The notes under the pieces were generated by a model. That model was not told the origin of the DNA. It did not search any database and worked only from the letters and a program-made list of their open reading frames with translations. A program made the position numbers and the translations under genes. Below are positions 6,060 to 6,512 of a DNA stretch of 6,512 nt, in pieces. Position 1 is the first letter of the stretch, and each line of letters opens with the position of its first letter. The DNA lies in the NCBI GenBank assembly GCA_052168355.1, contig JBQLZQ010000029.1, positions 1 through 6,512 of the forward strand. Direction: 5' to 3'. This stretch comes from JBQLZQ01 sp052168355 (lineage in GTDB: Bacteria > Pseudomonadota > Alphaproteobacteria > DSM-16000 > Inquilinaceae).

Positions 6060-6065
6060 CATGTG

Positions 6066-6070
6066 CCTCT
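6066..6070 (-). promoter_or_regulatory. Ribosome binding site of rplC
   Basis: AGAGG on the minus strand lies 3 nt before the first and 6 nt before the second of two tandem ATG codons. The spacing favours the second ATG (6057-6059), which also fits the usual MRSG start of alphaproteobacterial L3. Confidence 0.6.
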
Positions 6071-6379
6071 TTAGAGCTTGATCTCGACATCGACACCGGA
6101 GGCGAGGTCGAGCTTCATCAGCGCGTCCACCGTCTGGGGAGTCGGGTCGATGATGTCCAGCAACCGCTTGTGAGTCCGCATCTCGAACTGCTCACGGGAC
6201 TTCTTGTCGACGTGGGGCGACCGCAGCACCGTGTATCGCTCGATACGGGTCGGCAACGGGATCGGCCCCCGCACCCGGGCCCCCGTGCGCTTGGCGGTGT
6301 TCACGATCTCGCTGGTCGACTGATCCAGCACCCGATGATCGAAGGCCTTCAGTCGGATGCGGATATCTTGGCTGTCCAT
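6071..6379 (-). CDS. rpsJ: 30S ribosomal protein S10 (NusE)
   Basis: S10 is a small-subunit head protein that also acts as transcription factor NusE, pairing with NusB in antitermination and with NusG to link transcription and translation. The product has 102 residues (103 in E. coli), starting MDSQDIRIRLKAFDHRVLDQ. Conserved parts are IVNTAKRTGARVRGPIPLPT (25-44), the extended loop YTVLRSPHVDKKSREQFEMR (49-68) and TVDALMKLDLASGVDVEIKL at the end. Val57 in the loop, altered in some tigecycline-resistant strains of other species, is the ordinary residue. It is the first gene of the S10 cluster, 78 nt downstream of tuf. The Shine-Dalgarno is imperfect: a GGAA about 7 nt from the ATG and an AGGA that is closer. 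The stop is TAA. Confidence 0.98.
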   Translation of the reverse strand: MDSQDIRIRLKAFDHRVLDQSTSEIVNTAKRTGARVRGPIPLPTRIERYTVLRSPHVDKKSREQFEMRTHKRLLDIIDPTPQTVDALMKLDLASGVDVEIKL

Positions 6380-6457
6380 GGTCCTGTTCCGTTCGTTCGG
6401 GTCCGAAATGCCGGGCCCGGGGTTCGGTCGGGTTGGTGTGGTCCTGGTGTGTGGTGT
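6380..6457 (-). promoter_or_regulatory. tuf-rpsJ spacer / possible S10 5' leader
   Basis: This 78-nt stretch is the only non-coding region of any size in the window. In the sense of transcription its first 39 nt (6457 to about 6419) are rich in C and A with few G, followed by a small inverted repeat (6403-6427) and then the rpsJ ribosome binding region. I see no convincing -35/-10 pair and no T tract after the repeat, so neither a promoter nor a Rho-independent terminator is supported. It is much shorter than the roughly 170-nt leader through which L4 regulates the S10 operon in E. coli. tuf and rpsJ may therefore be cotranscribed, with some processing or Rho-linked control possible; the latter is inference. 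Confidence 0.4.
6403..6427 (-). repeat. Small GC-rich inverted repeat in the tuf-rpsJ spacer
   Basis: The 10-bp perfect palindrome CCGGGCCCGG (6411-6420) is flanked by the complementary pentamers CCGAA (6403-6407) and TTCGG (6423-6427). In RNA this could fold as an outer 5-bp stem, a small unequal internal loop and an inner 3-bp stem closed by GGCC. No run of U follows, so it does not look like an intrinsic terminator. Palindromes of this size also arise by chance in DNA this GC-rich. Confidence 0.35.
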
Positions 6458-6512
6458 CTATTCGATGATGCCGGCGACGACCCCGGCGCCGACCGTCCGG
6501 CCGCCTTCCCGG
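6458..6512 (-). CDS. tuf: Elongation factor Tu, last 17 codons (5' part outside window)
   Basis: EF-Tu is the GTPase that delivers aminoacyl-tRNA to the ribosomal A site. Only the C-terminal end is present: REGGRTVGAGVVAGIIE and a TAG stop at 6458-6460. This ending is nearly invariant in bacterial EF-Tu (domain 3). The GTPase domain and the start lie beyond the right edge. Its place directly upstream of rpsJ is the arrangement of alphaproteobacteria and many other bacteria, where the str cluster (rpsL, rpsG, fusA, tuf) runs into the S10 cluster. Many such genomes carry a second tuf copy elsewhere, which cannot be judged here. Confidence 0.95.
   Translation of the reverse strand, partial: REGGRTVGAGVVAGIIE

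Noticed and set aside
4740..6074. A 444-codon open frame on the plus strand opposite rplC and rplD.
   Set aside because: It is antisense to two unmistakable ribosomal protein genes, its translation is Arg/Pro/Ala-rich without recognisable domains, and long antisense frames are expected in DNA this GC-rich.
6403..6427. The inverted repeat after tuf as a Rho-independent terminator.
   Set aside because: The stem is short and interrupted, and neither strand has a T tract after it.
1..6512. A previously undescribed system hidden in the window.
   Set aside because: Apart from the 78-nt spacer, almost every base is accounted for by conserved ribosomal protein or EF-Tu genes in the usual order, with no inserted genes, repeats or broken genes.

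Overview
This window is a tightly packed run of ribosomal protein genes, all on the minus strand, from a high-GC bacterium. Read in the direction of transcription (right to left), it holds the last codons of tuf (EF-Tu), then rpsJ, rplC, rplD, rplW, rplB, rpsS, rplV, rpsC, rplP, rpmC and rpsQ (the S10 operon). It continues without a break into rplN, rplX and most of rplE (the start of the spc operon). rplE is cut by the left edge of the window; tuf is cut by the right edge.

The organism is most likely an alphaproteobacterium, plausibly of the Rhodospirillales or a neighbouring order. Three things support this: tuf directly upstream of rpsJ, so that the str and S10 clusters join; a long acidic C-terminal tail on L3; and the wording of S10, L14, L22 and S3. 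The placement is by recall of family sequences, not by a search.

Layout by coordinate: 1-520 L5 (partial); 528-848 L24; 850-1218 L14; 1231-1491 S17; 1503-1706 L29; 1709-2128 L16; 2151-2831 S3; 2833-3213 L22; 3216-3494 S19; 3506-4333 L2; 4338-4664 L23; 4661-5281 L4; 5286-6059 L3; 6071-6379 S10; 6380-6457 an untranslated spacer; 6458-6512 the end of EF-Tu. Gaps between the ribosomal protein genes are 1 to 22 nt, and L4 and L23 overlap by 4 nt. Shine-Dalgarno sequences usually lie in the end of the gene before, which points to one polycistronic mRNA with translational coupling. There is no room for a promoter between S17 and L14 (12 nt), where E. coli starts its separate spc operon.

The products are core parts of both ribosomal subunits: S10, S19 and S3 of the 30S head, S17 of the 30S body, the early 50S assembly proteins L3, L4, L22, L24 and L29, the peptidyl-transferase neighbours L2 and L16, the tunnel-exit protein L23, the subunit-bridge protein L14 and the 5S rRNA binder L5. 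Every gene looks intact and canonical. I found no mobile element, CRISPR array, RNA gene or novel system. The only non-coding stretch of any size is the 78-nt tuf-rpsJ spacer, whose composition and small inverted repeat are the most interesting non-genic signal here.
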